From: Gremmenia infestans | Taxonomy: Eukaryota; Ascomycota; Leotiomycetes; Helotiales; Hamatocanthoscyphaceae | Reading direction: 5' to 3' | NCBI GenBank assembly: GCA_032629725.1 | Contig: JAFEVB010000007.1 | Location: forward strand, 1 to 64,000 | DNA length: 64,000 bases | Shown: one piece after another, positions 24,702 to 37,700 of the stretch | Numbering within the stretch: the first letter of the stretch is position 1 | How the letters are laid out: every line of letters starts with the position of its first letter | Translations under genes and position numbers: made by a program | The notes under the pieces: generated by a model | What the model saw: the letters and a program-made list of their open reading frames with translations, nothing else | Databases searched by the model: none | What the model was told of the DNA's origin: nothing

Positions 24702-26099
24702 GTTGTCCACGGTGTAGACTTGAGTGTTTTTCTTGTGGTTGAAATGTTGGTGTGTCTGTGGTTGGGGGAGAGGGGTAGATGTAGATGTGGTAACAGAATA
24801 GAGGTCAGGAAAAGAGAAGGATGAACGTCTTAATATACACAACGGGTATGACAGTCGGCGGCCGCGCCACAATCTAAGCAGTAGAGTGAATGGAGGATGG
24901 CGGGGTGGTAATACGAGCATTTGATAGGATGAGCGTGATAATACTGTCAGAGTGCTGCGCCAACGGAGTACCTATTCACTGCACGTCAGCCGCCCCCTTC
25001 CAGTCTCAGAAGTCGTTTGAATGAGTGTTGGATGAATAGCCATTTGCAGCAAAAGGCAAGCTGACAGCTGCTTGCTTCGTCGTCGGGATTCGATTCGATT
25101 CCCATGTTGTACTTGGGAATATTATCTCCATCTCCAAGACTTACTTACCCACTTACTCACTCACTCACTCACTCCCAAAGCCGTAGCAAGTTGCACAAAC
25201 TGAAAGCCAAGCCAACCCAACCCAACCCAGGCCAACCGCGAAAGTGATTGCGAATAGCGCCAAGAAGAGAAGGCTGAGCTTTACTGCTCCGTACTGACGT
25301 CGCCATGCTATCCGGGCCCGCCGAGAGCCTCTACAGTACAGCGCCGTTCATTGCTGCAAGTCCCCCTGCAGCAACGACGGTAGGCTGTGGCTGTGAAGCA
25401 TTGCTAAAACTCTTCGCAATCCAATCGTGGCGCATGCATCTTCCATTGCCCAAACCGTCGAACCGGATACTGTACTATAAAGTACACTTACTGTACGGAA
25501 TACATATACAGTAGCCGCTCGAGGTGTGGTGACTTACTCCGGGCGGCTGAATTGCGCGTCCTTCGAATTGTTTGCCATTTTCAGTTTGAAGTTAAGGGTG
25601 GGGTGGGTGGTAGGAAATAAAATACCCCACTCTCACTCTCTTCGGTTCAGGCTTCTCCCTATATACATCACGTGAGCATGTAATGGTGGTTGAGAAAGAA
25701 GATATCATGCTATTTTACATCGGGATAGAATCTAGATATGCATTTTAACTACTCGAGTGCCTTCTCCTTAACGATGTATGCTAGTAGTTGGAAGGTTGGG
25801 AATTGTCTGCTATACCTGACATCATGTGACCTGATAGGTCCAGGGAGTATAGGAGAGGGATGAAGCAGGTTCCATTCCAATTACTGAACATTGAGTAATA
25901 CTTACCAGGATTCTAAAAGTCGATACCTCAATAATAGGTGCTGCGCCGAGTCATCCAAGTCACGTTAGGCATCTCGTCCGTCTCGTCAGCACCCGGCTTA
26001 CTGATGCCGAAATGCAAAACTTTACCCGTCTCCGTCTACAACTTCTGAACCTCCAAATTGAAGTAATTAGTACTAATTCTAGGCCGAGTTGATTTCTAT
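24702..26099. other. Intergenic region, no gene seen
   Basis: About 1.4 kb with normal base composition. It holds CT- and CA-rich microsatellite-like runs (CACTCACTCACTCACTC near 25155, CCAACCCAACCC near 25215) and no convincing coding frame. The left part is the promoter of the glycine-zipper gene. The right part is the 3' flank of the cystathionine gamma-synthase-like gene. Confidence 0.6.
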
Positions 26100-28484
26100 C
26101 TAATCGATAGTAATAGTAGTCTCCATTCCCAAGCGTGCCAGCGCCATCACCATATCATGTTCTATCACCCACTCTCCAGCCTCCTTTATTTTATTTCTTT
26201 GTTTAGCAGCCCTGCGTGTGGCCGTCAAGGCTTTGTCTATGACCCGTCTCCCCCACTGCCATGTTTCCAACCCGACACTGAATCGAATCAGATGTTCCAA
26301 GACGCCCTTCTTGTTTTTCTACCATTACAATCTAGTCAATAATTGCATTCCGTACTGTTGTAGCACAATCTCTTACCTGTTCTTGCGCAAACGCCACTGA
26401 AAAGTCTGTTCCTATCATTGGACCTTTCGCAAATTTCAATGCATCGTAGAAGTTGACTGCGTCCTCTCGTACATCGAACTTGATCGACATGACATTGCCG
26501 TACTTCCCGTTGGGTCTTCTACACTCATTATATAGTCTCTTGGTACTATTGATTGAAGGGTAGTAAACCTTGAATTTAACCCCGGTAACTTTTCTCATAT
26601 ACTGCGAGAGTTTGGCCTGTCAGCTTTGAAATGATTCATGGATTCTTAAACCTACCTTTACAAGGCGTTCTGCGTTGACAGATGCAACTTCGGCCCTTCG
26701 CTTGAATTTGTGACTGTTGAGTGCCATGACATTAGCATCGTGGGGATGATATGTATCAACAAATTTTCGACTCAAACTCTCATGCAACCAATCGTGGTAT
26801 TTCGAGCGGGGGTTGATCGTAGCCCTTTAAGACGAATTAGCTGTGCTATTCCGAAATCGACAAGTTTGGAAGAACTCACGTTCCGCCCATAACATTGCAA
26901 TCACCACTGAAAAGATTCCCAAGGCTCGTGACGATAATGTCGGCGTAGGGCAAGAGGTCCAAGTTCGCGGACGTTCCTAATGTGTCGTCACACACAACGA
27001 CAAATCCGTATTCGTTTGCAAGTCTTCTAATACGCATCAAATCAGGAGTCCTCAGAAATGGACCTCCAGGAACTTCGCAAAAAAGCACAATATATTTCGT
27101 TCCACCCTTCAATTCCTTTGCCAGAGTGTCTAGATCTGCTTTAGTTCCCTCCTCAGACCATTTCAGCGAGAGATGCTCAGGCGTCCCAAACAAGGCGAGA
27201 GTGTTAAAGGTATCTAAGCTTACTCCGTAGGCGATTGTGCGCTTTGCAGCAGATCAGCATGTTTCTTCAGATCGCGCCGAAAGCCTACTCTGACATCAAA
27301 CAAACTTCTGATTGCTCGATAAACATCGTAGATTGCCTCCAAGCTCTCAGAGTTAGTAATTCAGAAATATTCAAAAGTCGAGATTTCTAATCTCTCCGAA
27401 CGGCCCAGACATTCAAAACATACCTTTGTACCCGATGGATAGAGGAAGACATCTGTTGGGGGAACGCCGATCAACTTTGAAACACGTAATTTAATCATGT
27501 GTTTATCCTCGCAGAGAAACTTAGTTCGAATTGGTGGACTGTCAACAGCCTGTGCCGCTCTCAAAGCTCTCTGCCACTTCCCAGGAGTGAACAGACGCCC
27601 GTCGTGCTGGAAAATCGTGATAAACTCCACTGGACCTAGTTCATTAGCCACTATCTTGAGGCAAAGCTGGGCCTGGCGGCTCGAGATTCCTTCTCCTGTA
27701 CGTTCCCAGAATTTCCTTGCCTGAAAGTAGGCGTGATTGCTGCATTCGAAGGTAGTGACGCAGAACCATATGGCCGTTTGTTTTATCTTTGCCTTTGTAC
27801 CTGATGTACGACCTATCGGGTATAAGGTTCGGATCCTTACATCGAATCGGAGAGCTATTCACGTCATCAGCTTTCGAATTCCTCACAAAAGTTGGGGCAT
27901 CAAAAATAGGCGCATGAAACTGGCGCCTCACCTGAGTACCTCTCCATGAACTTCCGGCATTTTAGTGCCGCGCTGGGTGTGGAGAATAGTAGGACACGAA
28001 AGCCCTTTCGTGGAGGAGCGATAATGGATGGGGCAAGGAGTCTGAGGCAGGGATGGATGAAGGAGCTAGTTGTTCGTGAGTAACGGTGCCTCGGTGGGTG
28101 ATTGTGATCAATTCAAACGGACCGTGGATATCCTGCATATCTTTAATCAGCACTGCAAGCAAAACGACAGTTCAGCTCAACCACGTACCCCAGTTCACCT
28201 TGTCCATGATCTCACTATCGCCCTTCGCCCATCCGCTATTGTTCCAACTGTTAGCTCTCTCTGAAATGTTTATGGCTTCGGGAGAAGATGCCGGGAAGGG
28301 CTTACATTGCGTCCTTCCATGTCGGTAATGAGATACCGAGAGCCTGTGATCATCAGCTGCGCAAACTTCAAGATTTCACCACGAGGCAACCGACATGAAG
28401 ATCTTCAGGAGGCACTTCAGACCCGAACTTTAACGGTAATGGCCAGCTCAGGTACAGGTTGTTGTGGAATACGCTTTGATCCAT
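26100..28484 (-). CDS. Cystathionine gamma-synthase-like PLP-fold protein lacking the PLP lysine
   Basis: I built an 11-exon model on the minus strand from splice sites and conserved motifs: 28484-28395, 28343-28306, 28235-28189, 28132-28123, 28065-27932, 27854-27424, 27345-27289, 27241-26880, 26824-26656, 26616-26377, 26309-26100. It gives 595 residues with all phases consistent. Family landmarks appear in order: LGISLPTWKDA, GYPR-SFIHP, FWERTGEGISSR, DVFLYPSG, TIAYGVSLDTF, LFCEVPGGPFL, VVVCDDTLGT, SLGNLFSGDCNVMGG and LIRFSVGLE. Functional members have SLTK at the SLGN site, where lysine forms the PLP Schiff base. Here it is asparagine, so classical activity is unlikely even though the frame is intact. 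Exon 4 is a 10-nt microexon, the weakest part of the model. Known relatives act in methionine/cysteine synthesis. A role in the neighbouring siderophore cluster is not shown. Confidence 0.7.
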
Positions 28485-28797
28485 GAGGCTGTAGAGATGC
28501 TGTATGAGATGTTATGTTGTTGTGAAAGTTTGAAGAGTGTCGGGGACCATTGTGAAATATATTCGACACTGCACCGTCGTCGCTTCCCCTTTCGGCAGCA
28601 AAGCATGCAAAGATGCCAAGAATGAACCCTTTTTCATTCCCACGAGAGCAAATCGATTGACTGGAATACGCAAAACACGTGTACAAAACAGTAGGCTAAC
28701 TTACCGTACATTTATTAAACATATCAAGCATCTTGGGTCATTTTGTATTGAAATCATGGTAATATAGAAAATAAGAGGAGTAATAGCAAACAAATCA
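28485..28797. other. Short intergenic spacer
   Basis: About 310 bp lie between the start of the cystathionine gamma-synthase-like gene and the stop of the NRPS, which are in the same orientation. This is the promoter of the former and the 3' region of the latter. No other feature is seen. Confidence 0.6.
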
Positions 28798-31700
28798 TCA
28801 AACCCAGAGCTCCCTAAACCCTCTAATGATACCTTCCGCTTCGTCGATGCTAATCATATCATTTGGTCCAAAAACGCCCATATCGATCTTTTCCCCTTCA
28901 TATCTAATTTCAATGTCTATCGTAGGCTTCAAAACATTAGCATGATTCTCAACACCAAATGCTTGGGTCGCATGACTTACCAGATACGCATCCCGGCCAC
29001 CAGAGATCTCAAAATCAGGACTCCCGTCCACATCCACAACAACCGCCTTCTCTTCAAACTCCTGCAGCGGCTGAAACACTGCGTCACTACCTGAACTCAC
29101 AGCCGACTTCAAGATATTGACAAAGAAGTCAACTTTCACGCCTGTCCATTCGAAAATCTGCTTCAGTGATGCAGACGACATGTCCTTATTGCCGATCTTG
29201 GTTAGATCTGTTTGGATGTCTTTCGCGAGTTCCGGTATGTCTCTCTCCATTGATTTGTTGACGCGAAGCGGAAGTAGATTGAGGGTAGGTGCTGCAAGAC
29301 TTGATAGATCTTCGCCGAAGGGAGCGCGATTTGCTAGGTAGATGCCGAATGTAACGTCTGAGGACGACGAGTGCTGAGCGTATTTTTTGGAGATGCCGGC
29401 GAGGAATAGAGCGTCGATACTGACGCCTATTTCTTGTGCTAGTGCTTTCAAGGACGATACTTTCATAGACGGACAAAAGATTTCGGTTCTCTTGTTGTGT
29501 GCCACAGGTAAAGTACCATTCGTAGCTTTGGTCTTCAGGGTTGTTGTTTCCTTGAGGTAAGATATCCAATTTCTTTTCGTTGTGGACAATGATGACATTG
29601 AATGGGCCACGAATGCCTTGAAGTCCCCAGGTGAGGACTCGAGTTTATGTCCTTCATACAGCGCTTGAAGCTCTTCCACTAGTATAGGGAGACTAACACC
29701 ATCATATAACGCGTGATGTATCGTCAACTGAATTACCGTCCCTGAGGTCTTGGACTCTTCGACCTCGAGGCTTACGGGTGGTGACCTCAAATCCGAACCA
29801 ACAGACCGTGTTTTGAAATAACTAACCTCGTTCTTGGGGCTCTTGTAATTGATCTGCAGAACATCTAAACCGACCTCGAGAAATCCAGTCCGAAGAATGG
29901 CGTGCCTTTGCAGAAGTTCTGTCCAAGCTGAATCGAGACTAGCTCTGTCAAAGCGTCCAGCAACGGAGTAGCTGAACGTGGGAAAGAACAGTACACCACG
30001 AGAAGCTTGCCATTGTCTGATCATGTATAGCTGCCCAGCAGTGACTGGCATGACATTCTCAATCTCTCCGACATCGCTTTCAACTTCCTTCAGTTTGTGG
30101 GAGATGTTTAGTTTTGACATGGCAGTTGACAGGACCGCATCAACATCCAAAGTCTGTTGACTTTCTGGCTTTGAGCGAAGTACGCATTGCGCCATTGCAT
30201 GCACAGTCTGCTCCCTAAGAATATCAGACACACTCAGCTTGATGCCATATTCTCTCAACAGAGCTGGCAATTTGAGCACCAAAATCGAATCAAGACCTAG
30301 ATGGAAAATGGTGGAGCCTTTGTGTATCATATCTTCCGAAACCCCGGAAATCTCGTGTAGCGCCTTTCGAATATTCAGCTCTGGGTCAGACCATTCATCG
30401 CTGAAACCGTTCGTGACCGATGTAGCTTGTGTTGGAGGTTTTGGGTCAGTCTTTTTGAATCTGGGAAGGCCACACACGGATATACCATCGGCATCCGAGA
30501 CGATAGCCGGAGCTTGGGATGTTGAAACGATGCGGCTAAGCACAGCATCTAACGCTTCGACAATCTCATCCGTTTCGCTTGCTGTTCTAGCAATTGACTT
30601 GCACGCCGTAGTCCAGCTTAGGTATTCATCGTCCACAATCTCCATCTCCACACATACAGGGAACTCCACGTCCGAAGCGCCATACACAGCCTCGTAGAGC
30701 TGCTGTCGAGCAGCACTCGTGCGACGTCCTTGGTAAATGAACAGCGTATCAAATAGAGTCATCTCCTTGCTTAGCGAATTATCTTGTCTCGAGGCTAGTG
30801 CATATGCCTGTGCAGTGCCGAGAGGGAAATGTTGGTATTGGCGAGTGGAATCGCCGAGCTCTTGCATGTAACTGAGCATATCTCCCAAACTCCCATGCAG
30901 CACCGATCGCACTGCCACGGTGTTCATGAGCGGAAACATGACTTCATTCGCTTCTTCTGAGTCTCGACAGGAAAGGACGGAACCGAATATTACATCGAGT
31001 TGACCCATCAGGTGAGAGAGCACAAGTGTCCAGCACGTTTGACCGAGAGTTTGAAGCGTGATTCTGGAAGATTTACAGATAGCCTCGATATCTTTCAGAG
31101 GAACTCTAGACCGCTTTTCTAAGCGATGAACGGTTGTTTCAAGAGCTTTCGTTTGCTCTTTCCTCGGAAACGTGGCTGCTGGTAGGATGGAGAGTGTTGA
31201 TCTCCAGAATTTCTTGGCATCCTCAGTCGTGGACTGAACAACTTGCTCCAAGAATAGCAGGAAGTCTGGTCTCGAGGAGAGCTTTCCTTGATATGCCCGG
31301 TAGATGTCTTCATGTAATGCTCGAAGAGAAGTCCCATCGTACAAAGCGTGCGAGATAGCCATCACTAAATATCGACTCGGGCCAGCCTCAACGAGACGAA
31401 CTTGACAAAGTGCATTTTCTGTTTTCGCTAACATAGCTGCTTGAACCTTGAAATCGCCCATGAAAGTTTCGAAGTCCTGCCCTTTCGTTAACATGCTTGT
31501 AGGGATATCTGCTGCGTTGGGCTGAAGCTTGTGAATAATTTGGGCATAGCTGACAGGCGACCGAGGATCCTCAATCTGAACAAAGGTTGTTCTGAAGATA
31601 GGGGACTGTCTCAGGACGTTATTAACAGCCTCTACCAATCGACTAGGATCCACATCTTCATTCAGCTTGAGAGCTTCAATATTGAAATATCTCTCAAAAT

Positions 31701-34700
31701 CAGACTTTATCATCTCGTTCACCATGCTCTGTTGCAGTGGCGTGGCAGGTAAGACGGATTCAATATCATCAGGTAGCTTGTTTCTGGCTTTCAAGTACTT
31801 GGTGAGACTTTGGCTCATATCTTGGAGTAATTCACCAGTCGAGTTATTGTATTGTTCATCGTGATTTGCGGAGATATTGACAGTCATCTTGGCAATAGTT
31901 TGACCCTTGATTATCACACTGACAGGTATATCGATACCCTGTTTCTTCAATCGAGATGCGAGCTTGATCACGTCAATACTATCAAGTCCAAGCTCGAATA
32001 TCGATGATGTCTCCAGAACAGCACTCTCTGAGAACTTGGCCAATGAAGCGATCTCGGCCCTGATCTTCTCGGTCTGTAAGGTCCACTCGAAGGCCAAGGG
32101 GTTCAGGTTTGGGATTGCTTTTTCGGAAGAGCTGCGAGTTGTACTCGATCCGCCGTTTGTATGAGAAGTACCATTTGTCGTAGTCGGTCCGGTGCGCTGG
32201 AGGACGGTGTTCTTCCCATTATTGCTCAAAATATCATGCAGCGCTGCCTCCATCGAATTTAATAAGCCATTGGCATCTGTTTTTGTGACCACAGACCCTT
32301 GTGCGACAATTGTCAGATTGAGCTTTTCACTCTTGGAATCGAGTGTAGCTTCAAAGGCAAGTGGATAATCAGCAACTTGATCGTCATCCACCTGGGACCA
32401 TAGCCCATCTGCAAGTTTCTCGTCATTTGGCTCAGAGCGCTGGAACACAAACAAGCTTTTGAACAGAGCTTGGCCTGGCCTTGCGGGACTCCACTTTTGT
32501 ATATCCTTCAAAGGCGTATGCTGGAAGTCTTGCATTTTCATATTGTAATTGTGGCATTCCGAGATGAGTGCTGCAAAGGTAGTGCCTGGCTTGATTTTGA
32601 TATGGAAAGGCACTGTATTGAAAAGAGGACCAATGACCTTGTCTGCGCCGTCAAAATCAATAGCTCGTCCGGAGGTGACAATACCAACTGTGAGATTTGG
32701 CGAAGTGAATCTTTGCAGGACTGATAGCCAGGCTGCTTGGATCACTGCTTGAGGTGTGACGCCGAGGCTTTTGCGCAGATTTTCAAGTCCTCCAATATTG
32801 CTTACGAGACTGTTTGCCACAACATCTTGAGGTGCTTCTGAGATGATGTGCATTGGTTCGTCGCTCCATCCTTCAAGGTGCTCCTCCCAGAACTTTCGAG
32901 CTCCTGGGATGCTTGCAAGAGGTCCGTATGCTAGTGAGGATTGGAATGGTGGTCCATATTCGGGCTCTTCCTGCCCTTGGAATTCCTCGACAAGTCGTTG
33001 AAGGAGCATCGTAAAGCTATTCCCGTCGTACAGAGCGTGGAACATTTGAAATTGCATGAGTGTCCCTGAGGGGGTGGACTTGAGGCTTAGGGCGTACGGA
33101 TTCTTCAATGCCTCTGGTTTGTCCAAAATGTCATAGATAGGCAATGGATCTTGCCAGGAGACTTCAAGCTGCTTCAGAACCACTTGAGCATACCCATCAT
33201 CAGTAGCGACAAATTTCGTGCGCATAAGTTGCAGTTGAGAAACCACCCGCTTCCAAGCGGACAGTAATTTCTCGGTATCAACGCCATTATCCAGACGGAA
33301 CCCGAATTTATTGAAATAGAGAGCCAAATCACTCTCTAGAAATCGATAAATCATTCCCTCTTGCATGGGTGTGCAAGGCGCAATGCACTCCACATTTTTA
33401 CTCTCGACGCCCAGCTCCTGACAAACGCCAACCATATTCTTCTGCGAGAACGCAGCAATCTGCTGGGCAGCATCCACATTGGCGCTTTCTCTTCCTTGAT
33501 CAGCATGCTTGCCACTGATTAAAGCCGCAACTAGTCCACCGATGCTGGGGTTACTCTTAACAACGGAAAGCTTGGCATTTTCAAAACCCGAGTTCTGAAG
33601 AGCGCGAGAGAATCCGATGATGGAAATTGAATCGAGCCCCAATTCAAAAATATTCATGCCGCGAGTCAATGCAGATATCTCGACCTGGAGCGCTTGGGCG
33701 ATGGTTTCAATCGCACTATTTTCATTCTCGTTCCAATTCGAATCTGATTGATGGGGTTGGCTCAGCCTTTGTAACATATCAACACTGAGTTCATTATACA
33801 TCGTCGCAAGCTGTTTTGAATCGGCTTTGTTGTTGGCATTGAGTGGAAGGGAGTTAATCGGAATGAAATGTGTTGGAACCATATAACCTGGAAGTCGGGC
33901 CTTGCACGCATTTCTCATCTCCAAGATCGCATCGCCTTCTGATTTCGAGTCGGCGACAAAGAAAGTGACAAGCTGTTCCTTTTGCTGTGTGCTGTGCTTG
34001 AGCACGAGCGTCACTACGTCCTGTAGTTCCTTTACACTTTTATTAATCACCTCGTTGATCTCACTGAGCTCGAGACGTTGGCCACGTAGTTTGACTTGGT
34101 CGTCGGCACGACCGACGAATATGAAGCTTCCGTCAGCCAGAATACGGACGAGGTCGCCCGTTCGATATACGCGCTCGTTGAAGAAATCCAAGGTAGGAAA
34201 TTTCTCTGTCGTCAGGTCTGGGCGATTAAGGTATCCTTTCCCGACTAGCTTTCCAGAAACGCACAGTTCGCCAATTCCTCCACGGAGCACAGGAAGCGCG
34301 GTGCCAGGCTTGAGAACAAAAGAGCCAACGTTATCGAACTGAGGGCCGATATTGGACGGCTTTCCGTTTCCGGGAACTCGTGGGTACATTGTGACGCCAA
34401 TAGTGGCTTCCGTTGGTCCATAGCCGTTGTAAATACATGTATGCTCGCCCCAAACATCGATGATCTCCTCTCTAAGTTGTTCACCGCCGGTGATAAAAAC
34501 TCCCCTACAAAGAGATGGGACGTCTTTTGGGTGCAAGAGCCGCGCGAGACTGGGCGTGAGATCAATGTGCGTGATACCTAGGTGCTGAATTGCACCAGAT
34601 ATATCTTCGAATATCAGATCTCGCGGGGCGGAAGCTACGCATATGCCTACGCTCCAACTCCAGAATTGTTCGAGCACACTGACGTCAAAGTGGAAGGACG

Positions 34701-37700
34701 CGAATTGAAGCCATTTGGAGTCTTCGTTCCAATGATCGGCGAATAGTCTCTGGAACGATAGCATTGCCTGGACTGCATTTTCGTGGGTGAGCAGGCAGCC
34801 CTTCGGCGTTCCAGTGGTGCCGGATGTATACAAGCAGTACGAAACATCTTGGGGACTGATTGCCCTTGACAACTTCGGAGCATCCGACGGGTGTTTACCA
34901 TAACTTTCTTTTGAGTCCAACAAGATGGCATTCACATCCAAGCTTTCTTGTATTGCCTTACCAGGCTTTCCAGCAGTAAGTATCAGCTTCGCTCCCGAGT
35001 CCTGAACGATGAACTTCAAGCGATCTACCGGTGCATTCGGATCCAATGCAACATAAGCACATCCAGCTTTAAGTATACCAATAATAGCGAAAGATGCTTC
35101 AGCACATTTGTCGAAACATATCGCAATGATCTGACCGGGCGCAACTTGCCGCTGGATAAGTAAATGCGCAATTTTATTCCCTTCATTGTTGAGCTCATCG
35201 TAGGTCCACGATTGACTCTCCACGTTGCCAGGATCAAGGCGGGTAGCAAATTCCAACGCATTCTTACTCGGCCATTGCCTAGCTCCCCTTTCCACAAATT
35301 CATGCAGAAGCGTGACTGGGTCTGACAGCTCGTTTTCCTTTGCTGGCGTGATCGACAATAATGCGGTCTCGAGATTTGGAGCGATGTTACAGATATTGTG
35401 AGGGTTTCGGAGTGTATCTAACAGGAGTGCGTCATACTGTCTGAGAATGATCTCTGAGTGCTCAGCTGGGATGATATCCTCTCTGAAGGTCAACCGAAGA
35501 GTAACATCACCTGACTCCGCAGGTTGTACTTCCATGGAAACTGCATAGTCGACAGACGCTTCCTCTCGCATGATTTTCCAAAGAGATTCAGGGTTATCCT
35601 CGGAATCAGGAAGCTTCTGGTATGCGAAGAGAGTATCAAAAATCTTGCCCTCGGGGAATCCGGCCCACTTCTGAATGGAAGTAAGGGGAGTAAACTGGTG
35701 CTTGTGGAGCTGAGCATTAGAAGCCATGGTTCTTGAAAGAAGCTCCGCATTTGTACCCGTGACATCGCATCGGACAGGAAGTGTAATGATGCTCGGGAAT
35801 GATATTTTATCCGCGTCTTCATGAATTGACCGACCAGAAAGAGTGATTCCAAATGTTGTAGAAGTCTCGCCGATGTATGCTGTAAGTAGTCTTGCCCATG
35901 TTGCTTGTCCGGCTGCTTGCATTGTAATGCCATTGTGCCGACAGCTCTCCTCGAGTTCTGATATTGATGTCTGTGACTTGATTTCGCGTACCCCGCTTGT
36001 TGAAGCGAATACTCTGAGAGGTGTTAGGTCGGGGAAGTGATTAACCATGATCTTGTTTTCTTCCTTTTGCCAAAATAATTTCTTGGATTCGCCCTCATGC
36101 TCGCTAGAGCTGATGATTCCTCCTAGTAATGCATTGACGGAAGGGCGACTAGTGACGGTGTCGGAGATGTACGCTCTGGTGACATCTGACAATATCATTT
36201 GAAGAGATTGTGCATCGTATAATGCATGATGAGCTTTGAATCGTAGGATGTTCTCGCCATTCTCTCTGGATAGAGTCAGACTCCATGGTTGGCGAAGGGA
36301 TTGCTCTGGCGGGCTGTCTTCACCCTTGTTTTCGTACCATGGTAGTGAAATCTGAAATTTTGAGGAGGTAACCATCACGAAAGGGTCGTCGGAATCTTCA
36401 GTTGACGCAAAACTCGTCCGTAACATCTCATGCTCCTCGCACACCTTCTCCCAAGCAGCTTTGAGCTTTGGCAAGGAAATAGAGGGGAGCAAATCCATCC
36501 ACATGCTATTCACATATTCCTGGCCGTCTGAATGCAAACTTTGAGCAATCATACCTTTCTGGACAGCAGTACAAGGTCTAATGGCTTCTATTTGATCCGA
36601 CGAGATTTTATTTTTTGTGCAGATAGACTCCCGGTGTTTCTTATCGAAGGCTTCGAAATTAAAGGCTGTGGTATTGGAATGCGTATTAGAACGTTGTGAG
36701 AGATAAGCACCAAGTTGAGAGATGGTAGGGTGCTCCAGGATGTCGCTAGCCATGACACTGTGGCCTTGCTTTCTGAGTCGAGTTGCGACCTGCACCGTAC
36801 TGATACTATCAAGTCCAAGGCGGAAGATACTGACATGCCTGCCAATCTTCTCTGCTGGGACATCTGTGAAGTTCGAAATGACGTTTCGTATGGCCATCTC
36901 TTCTGTAGTCATTTCCGTCGACGCCGTGCTGCCATCACTTTCTGTTTTTACATCTGCTTTGCTGAGAGATCTAGAGACGATCTCGTCTTTGACAGCAGAA
37001 GCGAGAAGCTGGCGACGAGGATGTCTTAACGAATCTTGGATCTTGTCTCCGAAGGAATGAAGAATTGCCAGCGCATCTTCAGCGGAAATGATAAAACTGT
37101 ATGAATGTAGAATAATCTCAAGGGTATCATCGCTATTCTTGGGTACAACCTCGCAAACAAGTGGGAAATCCATTACGCCATTATCTTCCGTAATCGACCA
37201 AATCGATGTGTCTAAATCTCTAGAAGGTTGCTGTAAAATGAAAAGGGTATCAAAAAGGCGCGAGCCATCGAGACTATATTTAGATTGTAACCGACGTAAA
37301 GGAGTAAGATGAAATGGGAGAGAATCTGCGTTGAAAGCTTGTAATTTTCGGAAAGCCTCTAGATGTGAGAGCTTATGGATATCTGGGAGGCGTGTGGGGA
37401 TAGTGTTGAAGCATGGTGCCACCAAGCGCTCGATCCCCTCAACAGGTAGGGTACGACCGCTGACGACATTCCCGAAGCAAACGTCAGTCTCCTGAAGTCG
37501 TTCCGAAAGAACAGTGCTCCATGCTGCCTGACAAACGGCCAAGAGGGAAGTGCTGTGTTTCTTGATGCTGTCTTCAATCCAAGCGAGAGGAGCCATGGCA
37601 GCAATACGTTGAATTCTAGTTGTAGGTTGTTCTCTCGAAGAAATCTTGTAATTGAATCGAGTAGGTGAATAGCCTTTCAGAACACTCCCCCAGAAGTTGT

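Noticed and set aside
24104..24742. Several open frames on both strands over the glycine-zipper gene
   Set aside because: They are shadows of the low-complexity Q/G/Y repeat and show no domain of their own.
24702..24920. 73-codon upstream extension of the glycine-zipper ORF
   Set aside because: Its composition differs from the protein and it lies where the 5' UTR should be; the internal ATG at 24701 fits better.
25305..25514. 69-codon plus-strand frame in the intergenic region
   Set aside because: No domain, no clear codon structure and no splice context; likely chance.
26100..28484. Reading the cystathionine gamma-synthase-like region as a frameshifted pseudogene
   Set aside because: At first the motifs appear in several frames, but canonical donors, branch points and acceptors reconnect all of them in phase. 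Only the missing lysine remains as a defect.
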